A stretch of DNA of 30,469 bases from the IMG/VR virus record IMGVR_UViG_3300009154_000186, positions 1 to 30,469 of that record, one strand, 5' to 3'. Position 1 is the stretch's first letter. Each line of letters opens with the position of its first letter. The translations under genes were made by a program, and so were the position numbers. Of this stretch, positions 11,114 through 20,607 are shown in pieces. The notes beneath the pieces are model-generated. The model ran no database searches. It worked only from the letters and a program-made list of their open reading frames with translations, and was not told where the DNA came from. The stretch is from a virus.

Positions 11114-11849
11114 AAAAGCTAAAAAGTGGTCTGACGAAGCTGTTGCCGAATTAACCAGTATTGTTGGTAAAAGTGGCGCAGTAAGTGTCGAGCAGGTTGA
11201 GCAAGCAGCCGAAGCATTGGGTGTAACAGTTCGTTCAGTTGCTTCTAAACTGCGTCAACTAGACCGCGAAGTTGCTTCTATGGCAAAAGAAAAAGTATCT
11301 GCCTTTACCGAAGTAGAAAGCAATTCTCTTCACAAGTTTGTTACCAATAACAGTGGTGAATACACTTATAAAGAAATTGCAGAAAGCTTTGCTGGCGGTA
11401 AGTTTTCCGCAAAACAAATTCAAGGCAAATTGCTTGCTCTTGAGTTGACAGGTGATGTAAAGCCTGCTGAAAAAGTTGAAGTTGCTCGTACTTACACAGA
11501 AGCAGAAGAAGCTACTTTTATTAAGATGGCTCAAGCGGGTAAGTATATTGAAGAAATTGCAGTTACATTAGGTAAAACAATTCCTTCTGTTCGTGGTAAA
11601 GCACTCAGCTTAACACGTAAAAATTTGATTGACAAGATTCCAGCACAGCGTGATAGCCATGCTAAGAATACCGTTGATCCAGTTACTGCTCTTGGTTCAA
11701 AAATTACAACAATGACTGTTGCAGAGATTGCAGCAGCAGTTGATAAAACTGAGCGCGGTTTGAAAACTCTTTTAACTCGTCGTGGTATTAGTGTAAAAGA
11801 CTATGACGGCGCAGCTAAAAAAGCTAAAGCCGAAGCAAAAGCAGTTTAA
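11106..11849 (+). CDS. Four-repeat Myb/SANT-like DNA-binding protein
   Basis: 247 residues with four tandem helix-turn-helix repeats of about 45-50 residues: starts at W8 (WSDEAVAEL), F67 (FTEVESNSL), Y130 (YTEAEEATF), and a shorter one near 196-235 (MTVAEIAAAVDKTERGLKTLLTRRG). Repeats 1-3 open with aromatic-S/T-x-E and end in an IA..L....SV..K...L recognition-like helix. The C-terminus is Lys/Ala rich. Likely a DNA-binding regulator or packaging/nucleoid factor; the target is unknown. It is translated with the ligase C-terminal half and closed by a strong terminator. Confidence 0.8.
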   Translation: MTEKAKKWSDEAVAELTSIVGKSGAVSVEQVEQAAEALGVTVRSVASKLRQLDREVASMAKEKVSAFTEVESNSLHKFVTNNSGEYTYKEIAESFAGGKFSAKQIQGKLLALELTGDVKPAEKVEVARTYTEAEEATFIKMAQAGKYIEEIAVTLGKTIPSVRGKALSLTRKNLIDKIPAQRDSHAKNTVDPVTALGSKITTMTVAEIAAAVDKTERGLKTLLTRRGISVKDYDGAAKKAKAEAKAV

Positions 11850-11866
11850 TCATTAAATTGATTTTG

Positions 11867-11900
11867 GGTCGGGAGTTATTATTGACTCCCGACCTTTTTT
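11867..11900 (+). terminator. Rho-independent terminator
   Basis: Stem GGTCGGGAGT/ACTCCCGACC (11867-11876, 11885-11894), 8-base loop, then TTTTTT. Only 10 bases separate it from the next ATG, and no promoter lies between, so the replication genes may depend on readthrough. Confidence 0.95.
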
Positions 11901-11910
11901 ACTTTAAGCT

Positions 11911-12210
11911 ATGAAAATAACTATTACATATCACGACAATGAAGCGTTAACTGTTGAAGAAGTAGTGCAACAAGCTGTACACAATTATGGCAAAAATACT
12001 AGAGTAGATATTATGCCTGAATCTACAAAACCGCACGATTTAATCTATTTTGGATTACAGCAGATTATAACACATCAACAACTAGGTTTATTATTTGATG
12101 ATAAATTTAGTTATCAAAGCAGTATTCAAAAACTTAGAAATGAAACTCTTTTTAAACTACAAGAGATTTTAGATCAAGTTATTATTGATAACGAAAGCAA
12201 GGTAGTTTAA
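11911..12210 (+). CDS. Hypothetical phage protein
   Basis: 99 residues: an N-terminal strand (MKITITYH), a helix with EEVVQQAVHNYG, then helical segments (LIYFGLQQIITHQQLGLL and SIQKLRNETLFKLQEILDQVI). It heads the replication operon and its TAA overlaps the helicase ATG (TAATG). This position fits a helicase-associated factor, but no family is recognised. Confidence 0.65.
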   Translation: MKITITYHDNEALTVEEVVQQAVHNYGKNTRVDIMPESTKPHDLIYFGLQQIITHQQLGLLFDDKFSYQSSIQKLRNETLFKLQEILDQVIIDNESKVV

Positions 12211-13586
12211 TGGATATTAGTGCAGTTGTTCTAAATAAGTTACTTACTGAGAAAAACTTAGATGTTTGGAGTAAGTTAAAATTAGCATTTTTGGATCCTG
12301 CCTACTCTTCGGTTTATAGTTTAATAAATAAGTACTATGATAAGTATAGTACTATACCATCGTTTGATGATTTAGAAGCTACTGCACGGGAGGGTTTGGC
12401 ACAAAAAACGCTAGCTACTCTTAGGCTTATTGATGACACGGATGTTAATGCAGAAGTTGCATTAGATGCATTAATAGATCAGTATACTCAAAATCAGTGT
12501 ATAAATTTACTAGATAAATTTATAGATAAATTACCTATCTATGACAGCACAGAGATAAAAGAAAATCTAGCGAGTATAGTACTAACCTTGGATGAAAAGA
12601 CTCTGACAACAGAAGGTGTATACACCATGTCAGATATTTTACTGTTTATCCGACCAGATGAGCTTGCTAAAACACGAGTACATCTTGGATTAAACAATAC
12701 TTTTGACTCTGTACTTGGCGGCGCTGCTAGACAAGAATTAATATTAATTGGCGGCAGACGAGGTTCTGGAAAGTCTATTACTTGTAGTAATATTATGATT
12801 AATCAATACGAGAGTGGTAACTCTTGTATATACTTTACGATTGAAATGATTGCTCATGAAACGCTACAACGAAACATGAGTATTTTAGCCAATGTAAACC
12901 ATCAAAACTTAAAAAATAACACCCTTAGTGATGATGATATTTTAAAAGTTGTAAAAGCCAGAGCAGGAATGTATTCAGATGCAGACCATTTGGTAAAAGA
13001 ATATTTAAAAGATAGAGATCGTTTTAAGTTTGAAGAAACTTTGACAAAAACGTGTGCTCTAAAAGAAGATAATCAAATGGTTATTATAGATGATAGAGCA
13101 CTTAGCTTAAGTTCTATTGATCTACATTTGGGGAAAATGAAAGCTAGATTTGGTGATAACTTTAATGTGGCAGTAATTGATTATTTAAATCAAATTGTAG
13201 TTGAAGGTGCTAGCCAGTTTGATTGGCAACCACAAGTTATTATATCAAAGAAACTAAAAGAATTAGCAAGAAAATATGATATTGTTATTGTAAGCCCCTA
13301 TCAGATTGATGATAAGGGTGAAGCGCGTTTTGCTAAAGGTATTTTAGATGCAGCCGACATTGCTTTACTAATGGAACCAAACAGTAAAGAAGACAACGCC
13401 ATGAGTTTTGAAACTACAAAGATTCGTGGTGCTAAAGAGATGAGATTTACAAGTGGTATGGATTGGGATACTTTAAGAATTAGCCCTATATCTATAGAAA
13501 AACCGCAACAAGCAGAAAAAGAAAAAACAAAAATTAAACGAGCAACAACATCAGAAGAACCTGCTGACTTACCTTGGAATACATAA
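12210..13586 (+). CDS. DnaB-type replicative DNA helicase
   Basis: 458 residues. An N-terminal helical domain is followed by the RecA-like core: Walker A GGRRGSGKSIT (about 182-192), YFTIEM strand motif, Walker B region NVAVIDYLNQI (about 322-332), then KKLKELARKYDIVIVSPYQ with the sensor Gln, and an Arg-finger-like RFAKGILDAADIALLM. This arrangement is that of SF4 hexameric helicases of phages. It unwinds the fork and is coupled to the primase gene by a TAATG overlap. Confidence 0.92.
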   Translation: MDISAVVLNKLLTEKNLDVWSKLKLAFLDPAYSSVYSLINKYYDKYSTIPSFDDLEATAREGLAQKTLATLRLIDDTDVNAEVALDALIDQYTQNQCINLLDKFIDKLPIYDSTEIKENLASIVLTLDEKTLTTEGVYTMSDILLFIRPDELAKTRVHLGLNNTFDSVLGGAARQELILIGGRRGSGKSITCSNIMINQYESGNSCIYFTIEMIAHETLQRNMSILANVNHQNLKNNTLSDDDILKVVKARAGMYSDADHLVKEYLKDRDRFKFEETLTKTCALKEDNQMVIIDDRALSLSSIDLHLGKMKARFGDNFNVAVIDYLNQIVVEGASQFDWQPQVIISKKLKELARKYDIVIVSPYQIDDKGEARFAKGILDAADIALLMEPNSKEDNAMSFETTKIRGAKEMRFTSGMDWDTLRISPISIEKPQQAEKEKTKIKRATTSEEPADLPWNT

Positions 13587-14437
13587 TGAGTGATCCTGTA
13601 CTAGATTTATTAAAAGATAAAGGTGTTAGTTTTTCTATTTCTGGTAAAGACTATGTTACAAAATGTTTTAATCCAGAGCACGAAGATAGATCACCTTCAT
13701 TCCGAATAGATAGACTAACAGGTGTAGCGCATTGTTTTAGTTGCGGATTTAAAACTAACATTTTTAAACACTATGGGCTACTAACCAATAACCTGTCTAT
13801 AAAAACAGTAAAACTCAAAGAAAAACTAAAAACTTTGCGAGAAAGCACAAATGGACTTGAAGAACTTGACGGCGCCAAACCCATAACACAAACATTTAGG
13901 GGCATAAGCGTACAAACATTAAAATACTTTAAAGCATTTGACACAGATAGAGTTGAACAAATGCTTGATCGTATTGTGTTTCCAATTACAGATATTCGTG
14001 GAAAAACTGTTTGTTATGTTGGTCGTCATACCATGAGTAGTGGAAATCCCAGATATGTAAACTACCCTAGTGGTGTTACTATTCCCTTATTTCCCGCAAA
14101 ACTAGGTTCACAGTATAAAACTATGGTTTTAGTAGAAGGTATATTTGATATGCTTAACTGCTTTGACAAAGGATTACAAAATGCTGTGTGTACTTTTGGC
14201 ACAAGTAAATTACTAAAAGATGTTTCAGAAAAGCTATTTCCTTATAAAGTAATGGGTATTGAAAAAATATTTATACTTTATGACGGAGATGATGCAGGTC
14301 GTGAAGCCGCAAAAAAGATAAAACCCCTAATTGAACAAGCTGGATTTATTGTAGAAGTTATTGATCTACCTGAAGGACAGGATCCAGGTGTGTTAGGGCA
14401 AGAAGATATAGACTCATTAATTGAATATACAAAATGA
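13586..14437 (+). CDS. DnaG-type DNA primase
   Basis: 283 residues; the start ATG overlaps the helicase stop. A CHC2-type zinc-binding domain is at the N-terminus (C27, H32, C50, C53 in KCFNPEHE and HCFSCG). The Toprim domain follows: LVEGIFDML (about 182) and ILYDGDDAGREAA (about 231). It lacks the C-terminal helicase-binding domain of bacterial DnaG, as usual for phages. It makes RNA primers for the lagging strand with the helicase upstream. Confidence 0.92.
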   Translation: MSDPVLDLLKDKGVSFSISGKDYVTKCFNPEHEDRSPSFRIDRLTGVAHCFSCGFKTNIFKHYGLLTNNLSIKTVKLKEKLKTLRESTNGLEELDGAKPITQTFRGISVQTLKYFKAFDTDRVEQMLDRIVFPITDIRGKTVCYVGRHTMSSGNPRYVNYPSGVTIPLFPAKLGSQYKTMVLVEGIFDMLNCFDKGLQNAVCTFGTSKLLKDVSEKLFPYKVMGIEKIFILYDGDDAGREAAKKIKPLIEQAGFIVEVIDLPEGQDPGVLGQEDIDSLIEYTK

Positions 14438-16719
14438 ACAAAATTGCAATTATAGATAAAGCTCCAAGTCGTAATAAGTATGAAAGTTATTTCAAATTCG
14501 CATTTGATTTATTTCACATGAGTTCTGTACCAATTACAAAATTACTGAAAAAAGACGTTGACTTAGTAGTTGACCTAGATCAGTATGAGTTTGTTATATT
14601 GGTCGGCAGCGAAGCTGCAAAAGAATATGCAAAAATTAGTAGTATTACTAATTATGCAGGACAACTAATGCATGATAAATTTATCTGTATTAGCAATCCA
14701 GCAATGTTGCATTTTAAACCAGAAGGCAAACCAGATTTTGATCGTGCAGTTGATCGTATACACAAGTATATTACTAAAGAACTCACTAACAATGTTTTAA
14801 CTGGCGAGTACAATGGCATTACTAGCACTAAAGAGGCAAAAACCGCTTTGCAAGAAGCATACGACAATGCAAATTACTTTGTAACAATGGATACTGAAAC
14901 TAATTGTTTGTATCCCAGAGACGGGCATATTTTAGGACTGTCCATAAGCTATAAAGATAAACAAGGTGTGTATATTAATGCAGATTGCTTAGATGAAGAG
15001 TGTATGCAACTGCTTGAAAAAATAATTGCAAAATATCACGTTGTATTTCACAACATGAAGTTTGACGTTAAAATGATTGAGTATCACCTAGGACTAAAGT
15101 TTGATCGCAGTAGAGTACATGACACAATGTTGTTACACTATGTACTAGACGAAAATGACAGTCATGGATTAAAACAACTGGCATTAAAGTACACAGATTA
15201 CGGCGATTATGACAGTGAACTAGATAGTTTTAAAAAGACATACTGTGCTGCAAACGGTGTACTAGTAGATGACTTTACTTATGATTTGATTCCTTTTGAT
15301 ATACTGGCAAAGTATGCTGCCGTTGATACTGCTGTAACTTATACTTTATTCAACAAATTTTGGCCTGCAGTACAAAAGAACGCAAAACTTCTTTCTGTAT
15401 ATAACACACTACTAATTCCAGGCACATTATTTTTAATGGATATGGAAGAAGTGGGTATACCAATTGACAGATTGCGAATGACACACGCAGAAGATTACTT
15501 AGATTTTTGCGTTGTAGAAGCAAAACAAGAAATTTATAAGTTTGAAGCCGTAAAAAAGTTTGAACAAGATAGTGGAGTAATCTTTAATCCAAACAGTGTG
15601 CAGCAACTTAGAAAAGTATTATTTGACTATGTAGGACTAACTCCAACAGGCAAGAAAACAAGCACTGGTGCTATATCAACAGATGCAGAAGTTTTAGAAG
15701 AACTATCTGAAGAACATCCACTACCAGCAGCTATTTTAAAAGTACGAAAGCTAGGAAAGATTAAAAATACGTACATAAGTAAAATTTTACCTGAACTGGA
15801 CAAAGATGATAGAATTCGCACTAATTTTAACCTTATTTTTACCACATCTGGTCGTTTATCAAGTAGCGGCAAATTTAATGCTCAACAAATTCCACGAGAT
15901 GACCCAATCATTAAAGGATGTATTCGAGCTCCACTTGGCTATAAGATTGTAAGCCAAGACTTGGCAACTGCAGAAATGTATTATGCTGCGGTATTAAGTG
16001 GCGATCGTAACTTACAACAAGTTTTTATTTCAAAAGGCGACTTTCACTCAACTATTGCTAAAATGGTGTTTGATTTAGTTTGTCAAGTAGAAGATGTTAA
16101 AAAGCTGTTTGCTGATAAGCGTCAAAGTGCTAAAGCTATTTCGTTTGGTATTTTGTACGGGTCTGGTCCACAAAAGGTATCAGATACAGTGTCTAAGTCA
16201 ACTGGAGAAACATATGGTGTTGAAAGAGCAAAAGATGATATTAAGGCCTACTTTACAAAGTTTAGTGGTCTTAAAAGCTGGCTTAACAGTCGCAAAGAAT
16301 TTATTGAACAAAATGGTTATACTTATAGTTTTTTTGGGCGCAAGCGCAGGCTTGTCAATGTGTTTAGCTCAGATAAAGGTATTGCCGCCCATGAGGTTAG
16401 GTCAGGCATCAACTCAGAAATCCAATCTATTGCTAGTGATGTAAATTTACTTGCAGCAATAGATACTGCCAATGAAATTGCCAATAAAAAACTAGACGCT
16501 AAAATCTTTATGTTAGTGCATGACTCAATAGTTGCCTTAGTAAAAGATGAAGACGTTGAACAGTACTGTGAAATCTTAAAAAGAAATACACAAAAAGACA
16601 GGGGTTGTTCTATTAAAAACTGCCCAATAGGGGTAGATCAAGATATAGGGCAGGATTATAGTTTTGGAAAATTTGATAAATATTACCAACTTACAGACAA
16701 TACACTTTCCCGTATTTAA
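14434..16719 (+). CDS. Family A DNA polymerase with 3'-5' exonuclease
   Basis: 761 residues. The first about 120 residues form an extra domain with VILVGSEAAKEY and ICISNPAMLHFKPEG, reminiscent of the uracil-DNA-glycosylase fold. The exonuclease domain has FVTMDTETN, VVFHNMKFD and KYAAVDTAVTY. The polymerase domain has motif A VSQDLATAEMY, motif B RQSAKAISFGILYGSG and motif C MLVHDSIVAL. There is no 5' nuclease domain; that function is the separate gene at 22914. It is the phage replicase, coupled to the primase by an ATGA overlap. Confidence 0.94.
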   Translation: MNKIAIIDKAPSRNKYESYFKFAFDLFHMSSVPITKLLKKDVDLVVDLDQYEFVILVGSEAAKEYAKISSITNYAGQLMHDKFICISNPAMLHFKPEGKPDFDRAVDRIHKYITKELTNNVLTGEYNGITSTKEAKTALQEAYDNANYFVTMDTETNCLYPRDGHILGLSISYKDKQGVYINADCLDEECMQLLEKIIAKYHVVFHNMKFDVKMIEYHLGLKFDRSRVHDTMLLHYVLDENDSHGLKQLALKYTDYGDYDSELDSFKKTYCAANGVLVDDFTYDLIPFDILAKYAAVDTAVTYTLFNKFWPAVQKNAKLLSVYNTLLIPGTLFLMDMEEVGIPIDRLRMTHAEDYLDFCVVEAKQEIYKFEAVKKFEQDSGVIFNPNSVQQLRKVLFDYVGLTPTGKKTSTGAISTDAEVLEELSEEHPLPAAILKVRKLGKIKNTYISKILPELDKDDRIRTNFNLIFTTSGRLSSSGKFNAQQIPRDDPIIKGCIRAPLGYKIVSQDLATAEMYYAAVLSGDRNLQQVFISKGDFHSTIAKMVFDLVCQVEDVKKLFADKRQSAKAISFGILYGSGPQKVSDTVSKSTGETYGVERAKDDIKAYFTKFSGLKSWLNSRKEFIEQNGYTYSFFGRKRRLVNVFSSDKGIAAHEVRSGINSEIQSIASDVNLLAAIDTANEIANKKLDAKIFMLVHDSIVALVKDEDVEQYCEILKRNTQKDRGCSIKNCPIGVDQDIGQDYSFGKFDKYYQLTDNTLSRI

Positions 16720-17224
16720 AATAGGAATACACGAGCCTCAGATAGATAACGGGCTTGTGTATTACTATGCTGAAAGAGAACGACACGAAAAGTCAGAGTC
16801 TGTTAAAACTATAAAGTATACTATACTAGATGACAGAAACATACCACATGATACCCTAAGCCGCCGCAGATTGGTGCTAAAAAACCAAGCTGTTCCACTA
16901 GCCAAGCTAACCAATGCCTTATACTTTTTGGGCGATTTAATAAAACTGGCCGATAGAAAAACTTGGTTTATTGATAGTGTAGGCATTATATTTCGTTATA
17001 AAAAATCAAATCGCGCACGTTTAACTTTTCACAAAATAGAAAACTTAATACCCATACCAACTGGCGGAGTCGTAGTTCAGTGTGTGGATATAACAACTAG
17101 ATTTAAAGCTCTTTATCCACCAAAACCAGACAAAACTCATGTGGGCGTACTAACATTTCAAAAAAATCATATACTATATGGTTTTTACGACCAACACTAT
17201 GATAGCACTTGGAGAATGATTTAA
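16664..17224 (+). CDS. Hypothetical phage protein
   Basis: 186 residues if it starts at TTG 16664 (AGGA 9 bases before), overlapping the polymerase end by 56 bases; no ATG exists near the start. It contains LVYYYAERERH, NALYFLGDLIKLADRKTWFIDSVGIIFRYKK and a C-terminal VVVQCVDITTRF, and looks like a mixed alpha/beta domain. It is not recognised. Its TAA overlaps the ATG of the UvsW-like helicase, so it belongs to the recombination/replication operon. Confidence 0.65.
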   Translation: MENLINITNLQTIHFPVFKIGIHEPQIDNGLVYYYAERERHEKSESVKTIKYTILDDRNIPHDTLSRRRLVLKNQAVPLAKLTNALYFLGDLIKLADRKTWFIDSVGIIFRYKKSNRARLTFHKIENLIPIPTGGVVVQCVDITTRFKALYPPKPDKTHVGVLTFQKNHILYGFYDQHYDSTWRMI

Positions 17225-18516
17225 TGCCCAAAGCAGTACTTTCAAACCGAATATACTTAGACACAACCCCTGAACTAACGCAACAGCTAATCAGAACACT
17301 AACTTACAAAATTAAAAAAAATATTCCAGGTGCTACCCACTTCAGTCAGTTTGAAATTATTAAAAATTTCAAATTGGTAGGCAAAAACGTTATTACTATT
17401 CCAATAGGCAGAACTGATTTAATCCCTAAAAACTTTGAAATCATTGACAAACGCATAAATCAAGAAATGCCATTTCCTGTGCCAAAATTAAATTTACGAC
17501 CCGATCAGCAAATAGTTTATGACGCTGTTTCAGATACGTGTTTTATTAATGCCATGGTAGGTTGGGGAAAAACGTTTTGTGCGCTGCATATAGTACGAAA
17601 ATTGGGCAAAAAAACACTTATTGCGTGTCACAACACCATGCTGCGAGATCAGTGGATTGAAGAAGCTAAAAAGATCTATAATATGCCTATTGGCATAATT
17701 GGCAGCGGCCACTTTGATATAGATCATGCACTAGTAGTTGGCAACATACAAACACTAACTAAAATCTTGCCGCAAATCAGCAAAGAATTTGGCACAGTAA
17801 TCATTGATGAAGCACACCACTGTCCTGCAAGTACTTTTACTAGTTTTATTGACGGCATGCATGCTAGATATAAAATTGGCTTAAGTGGTACAATGAGCAG
17901 AAAAGACGGCAAACATATTTTGTTTAAAGATTTTTTTGGTTTTCAACTGCATCAGCCACCAAGCTCAAACACAATGACTCCCATAGTACAAATTGTACAA
18001 ACTGGTGTGAGTTTAGCACAAGGCGAGCCTTGGGTTAAAAAAATGAATATCTTACAGTATGATCCTGACTACCAACAGTTTATTGCACGAGTAGCAAAAC
18101 TGCAAATAGATAAAGGTCACAAAGTATTAATTATTGCAGATAGAGTAGAATTTTTACAACAAGTGGGAGAACTAATTGGCAAAGACTGTGTGTGTATTAC
18201 TGGGGGCACAACTTATGAAGAAAGAACTGCCCTTAAACAACAAGTGGAAAACGGAGAAAAAAGCTGCATTGCTGGCAGCCGCCAAATCTTCTCAGAAGGC
18301 ATCTCAATCAACATACTCAGCTGCGTTATCTTGGCAAGTCCCATTGCAAACGACGCCTTACTAGAACAAATAATTGGGCGAATAATGCGTCAACATGAAA
18401 ACAAGCTTCAACCAGTTGTACTTGATATGAATTTTAGCGGTCCAAGCGACAAAAAACAAAACAAAGAACGACTTGCCTTTTATTCACGAAAAGGTTGGCA
18501 AGTGGTGGGAACATAA
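17224..18516 (+). CDS. UvsW-like SF2 DNA helicase
   Basis: 430 residues; start at ATG 17224 overlapping the upstream stop. Motifs: Q-like LRPDQQIVYDA, Walker A MVGWGKTFCA (about residue 116), TLIACHNTMLRDQW (Ia), IIDEAHHC (II), LSGTMSRKD (III), IIADRVEFLQQV (IV), GISINILSCVILASP (V) and QIIGRIMRQHE (VI). The layout matches T4 UvsW and related phage recombination helicases, which remodel forks and branched DNA and resolve R-loops. Confidence 0.9.
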   Translation: MPKAVLSNRIYLDTTPELTQQLIRTLTYKIKKNIPGATHFSQFEIIKNFKLVGKNVITIPIGRTDLIPKNFEIIDKRINQEMPFPVPKLNLRPDQQIVYDAVSDTCFINAMVGWGKTFCALHIVRKLGKKTLIACHNTMLRDQWIEEAKKIYNMPIGIIGSGHFDIDHALVVGNIQTLTKILPQISKEFGTVIIDEAHHCPASTFTSFIDGMHARYKIGLSGTMSRKDGKHILFKDFFGFQLHQPPSSNTMTPIVQIVQTGVSLAQGEPWVKKMNILQYDPDYQQFIARVAKLQIDKGHKVLIIADRVEFLQQVGELIGKDCVCITGGTTYEERTALKQQVENGEKSCIAGSRQIFSEGISINILSCVILASPIANDALLEQIIGRIMRQHENKLQPVVLDMNFSGPSDKKQNKERLAFYSRKGWQVVGT

Positions 18517-18524
18517 ATTTACAC

Positions 18525-18553
18525 TTGTGTTACCTATAAAATTATGTTATAAT
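18525..18553 (+). promoter_or_regulatory. Sigma70-type promoter, extended -10
   Basis: TTGTGT (18525-18530), 17 bp ending in TGT, TATAAT (18548-18553). It drives 18574 and the SSB gene. Confidence 0.83.
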
Positions 18554-18573
18554 ACTTATGTCAGAGAGGCACA

Positions 18574-18954
18574 ATGGCTTTATTTTTTAACTTAAAGGTT
18601 TTAGAATCTCAATGTGGTACAAATGCAGATAAGTTTATTGCTTTACTTGAATACCACTACACAGGCAGATTGGCAAACAAAAAGTCAAAGTATAAGCCCA
18701 GCAGCATACCACTGGCAGGAAGTAGTTACATTCTACACCCAAAGCCTTTATTTGAAGACTTGTCAACAGACATTTTATATAAAGTACAATACATAAAATT
18801 GGCAGCATATAGAGATTACAGTTTATATAAACTTTACAAATACAAGGCACTAGATACTTCATATTTTCCAGATATAAAATATGACGCAATTAAAAACAAT
18901 CCGTTGTTAACAATAACACAAAAAGAAATTAAATTTAAATACGAGGAAAACTAA
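18574..18954 (+). CDS. Conserved phage protein, unknown function
   Basis: 126 residues, Lys and Tyr rich. Recognisable conserved stretches include LFFNLKVLESQCG near the start, DILYKVQYIKLAAYRDY (about 70-86), SYFPDIKYDAI and a final NPLLTITQKEIKFKYE. Similar proteins occur in other tailed phages with no assigned role. A GAGAGG ribosome site and its own promoter precede it, and the SSB gene follows after 3 bases, suggesting a link to replication. Confidence 0.75.
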   Translation: MALFFNLKVLESQCGTNADKFIALLEYHYTGRLANKKSKYKPSSIPLAGSSYILHPKPLFEDLSTDILYKVQYIKLAAYRDYSLYKLYKYKALDTSYFPDIKYDAIKNNPLLTITQKEIKFKYEEN

Positions 18955-18957
18955 AAA

Positions 18958-19593
18958 ATGGCATTAGCATTTACACAAACAAAAGGCAAAGCAATTAAAA
19001 GCTCATACGAAGCATACGCTTACAAAGACGGTGAAAATACTGTTAGACTAGTTGGTGGCATTTTACCCAGATATATTTACTGGTTAAAAGGTACAAATAA
19101 CAAAGATATTCCAGTTGAGTGCCTTGCTTTTGATCGTGAAAAAGAAAAGTTTACAAATACTGAATACGATCATGTTCCTGACTATTACGCAGATAAAAAA
19201 TGCAGCTGGAGCTACTCTGTAAACGCACTAGTTGATGGCAAAGTAGTTGTTTTAAACTTAAAGAAAAAATTGTTTGAGCAAATTTGCAGTGCAGCAGAAG
19301 ACTTAGGTGATCCTACTGATCTTGACACAGGCTGGGATGTAGTGTTCAAACGAGTTAAAACTGGGCCGCTTGCATTTAATGTTGAATATACACTATCAGT
19401 TTTGCGTTGCAAAAAGCGCGCACTAAGCAAAGAAGAAAAAGCAATCGTTGAACAAGCCGTTGCCATTGATGAAAAATTTCCTCGTGCTACCGCTGATGAA
19501 GTTAAAGCCACTCTAGATCGACTGTCTGCAGGTGCAGAAGAAAGTAATGATAGTGGTGTTGACGCTGAATCAGTTAGTGATTTAACACAATAA
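18958..19593 (+). CDS. Single-stranded DNA-binding protein (phage type)
   Basis: 211 residues. The core holds NTVRLVGGILPRYIYWLKG, VECLAFDREKEKF, aromatic residues spread through the likely OB-fold (YYADKKCSWSYSV) and GPLAFNVEYTLSVLRCKK. The C-terminal 25 residues are acidic (EESNDSGVDAESVSDLTQ), the usual protein-docking tail of phage SSBs. It would coat ssDNA and recruit polymerase and recombination enzymes. AGGA ribosome site, own promoter and a strong terminator behind suggest high expression. The family assignment is by pattern. Confidence 0.78.
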   Translation: MALAFTQTKGKAIKSSYEAYAYKDGENTVRLVGGILPRYIYWLKGTNNKDIPVECLAFDREKEKFTNTEYDHVPDYYADKKCSWSYSVNALVDGKVVVLNLKKKLFEQICSAAEDLGDPTDLDTGWDVVFKRVKTGPLAFNVEYTLSVLRCKKRALSKEEKAIVEQAVAIDEKFPRATADEVKATLDRLSAGAEESNDSGVDAESVSDLTQ

Positions 19594-19597
19594 AGTC

Positions 19598-19632
19598 AAG
19601 CCCCTTGGATTTAGGTTCAAGGGGCTTTTTGC
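19598..19632 (+). terminator. Rho-independent terminator
   Basis: Stem AAGCCCCTTG/CAAGGGGCTT (19598-19607, 19618-19627) with a 10-base loop and a T-run. It separates SSB from the recombination nuclease genes. Confidence 0.93.
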
Positions 19633-19650
19633 GCTGAAAAGAAAGAATTA

Positions 19651-20607
19651 ATGAAAATACTATTTACAGCAGATATACATATAAAACTAGGTCAAAAAAA
19701 TGTGCCAATAGACTGGGCACTTAACCGCTACAAATTGTTTATAGAACAGCTGCAACAAATTCAATCAAGTTGTGATTTACTAGTGCTTGGCGGTGATGTA
19801 TTTGATCGTATGCCCACTATGGATGAGTTGGAAGTTTACTTTGATCTAATAACTTCAATAACAATTCCTTGCATTATTTATGCAGGCAATCATGAAGCCT
19901 TAAAGAAAGACACTACATTTTTTAGTTATTTAAAGCGTAGCACTACTAGACTTAACAGTTTAGTAACAGTAATAGATGATTATTACCAAATAGAAAATAT
20001 GGATTTTATTCCATACAATAAACTAAAAGAATTTGAAAAAGCACCGCATTTAACACACGGTGACATTTGTTTTACACACGTTCGTGGCGAGATTCCACCC
20101 CATGTTAAACCTGAAATTGATTTGACACTATTTGATCGCTGGCAAGTGGTCCTTGCAGGCGATTTGCATAGTTATGATAATTGCCAACGCAACATACTAT
20201 ATCCTGGAAGCCCTATCACTACCAGTTTTCATCGCAACAGGGTTGATACAGGCGTTATCGTGTTTGATAGTACTACGCAGGCCCATGAGTGGATAAAGCT
20301 AGAGCTTCCGCAACTTATTCGTAAAACTATTCGTGCAGGCGATGCTATGCCAGCTACTGAATACGACCACACAATCTATGAAATTGAAGGTGATATGGCT
20401 GAATTAGGCTCATTAGCCGATAGTAGTTTAATAGATAAAAAAGTTGTAAAACGTCAATCTGATACAGCACTAATACTAGACCCTAACATGACTCTGGCAG
20501 CTGAACTTCAGGAGTATTTAACTTACATACTTCAACTTCCAGAAAAAACTGTTGAAGACATAGTACAAGTTCTAAATAATAACTTAGATAAGATTGCAAT
20601 AGAATGA
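19651..20607 (+). CDS. Recombination nuclease subunit, gp47/SbcD-like
   Basis: 318 residues with calcineurin-type motifs: TADIHIKLGQ (residues 6-15), LVLGGDVFDR, IIYAGNHEAL, ICFTHVRGE and VVLAGDLHSYD, followed by YPGSPITTSFHR, a signature of Mre11/SbcD. It forms the nuclease half of the complex with the ATPase encoded next (four-base overlap). In T4 the pair (gp47/gp46) resects ends for recombination-dependent replication. Weak ribosome site AAAGAAAG. Confidence 0.92.
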   Translation: MKILFTADIHIKLGQKNVPIDWALNRYKLFIEQLQQIQSSCDLLVLGGDVFDRMPTMDELEVYFDLITSITIPCIIYAGNHEALKKDTTFFSYLKRSTTRLNSLVTVIDDYYQIENMDFIPYNKLKEFEKAPHLTHGDICFTHVRGEIPPHVKPEIDLTLFDRWQVVLAGDLHSYDNCQRNILYPGSPITTSFHRNRVDTGVIVFDSTTQAHEWIKLELPQLIRKTIRAGDAMPATEYDHTIYEIEGDMAELGSLADSSLIDKKVVKRQSDTALILDPNMTLAAELQEYLTYILQLPEKTVEDIVQVLNNNLDKIAIE

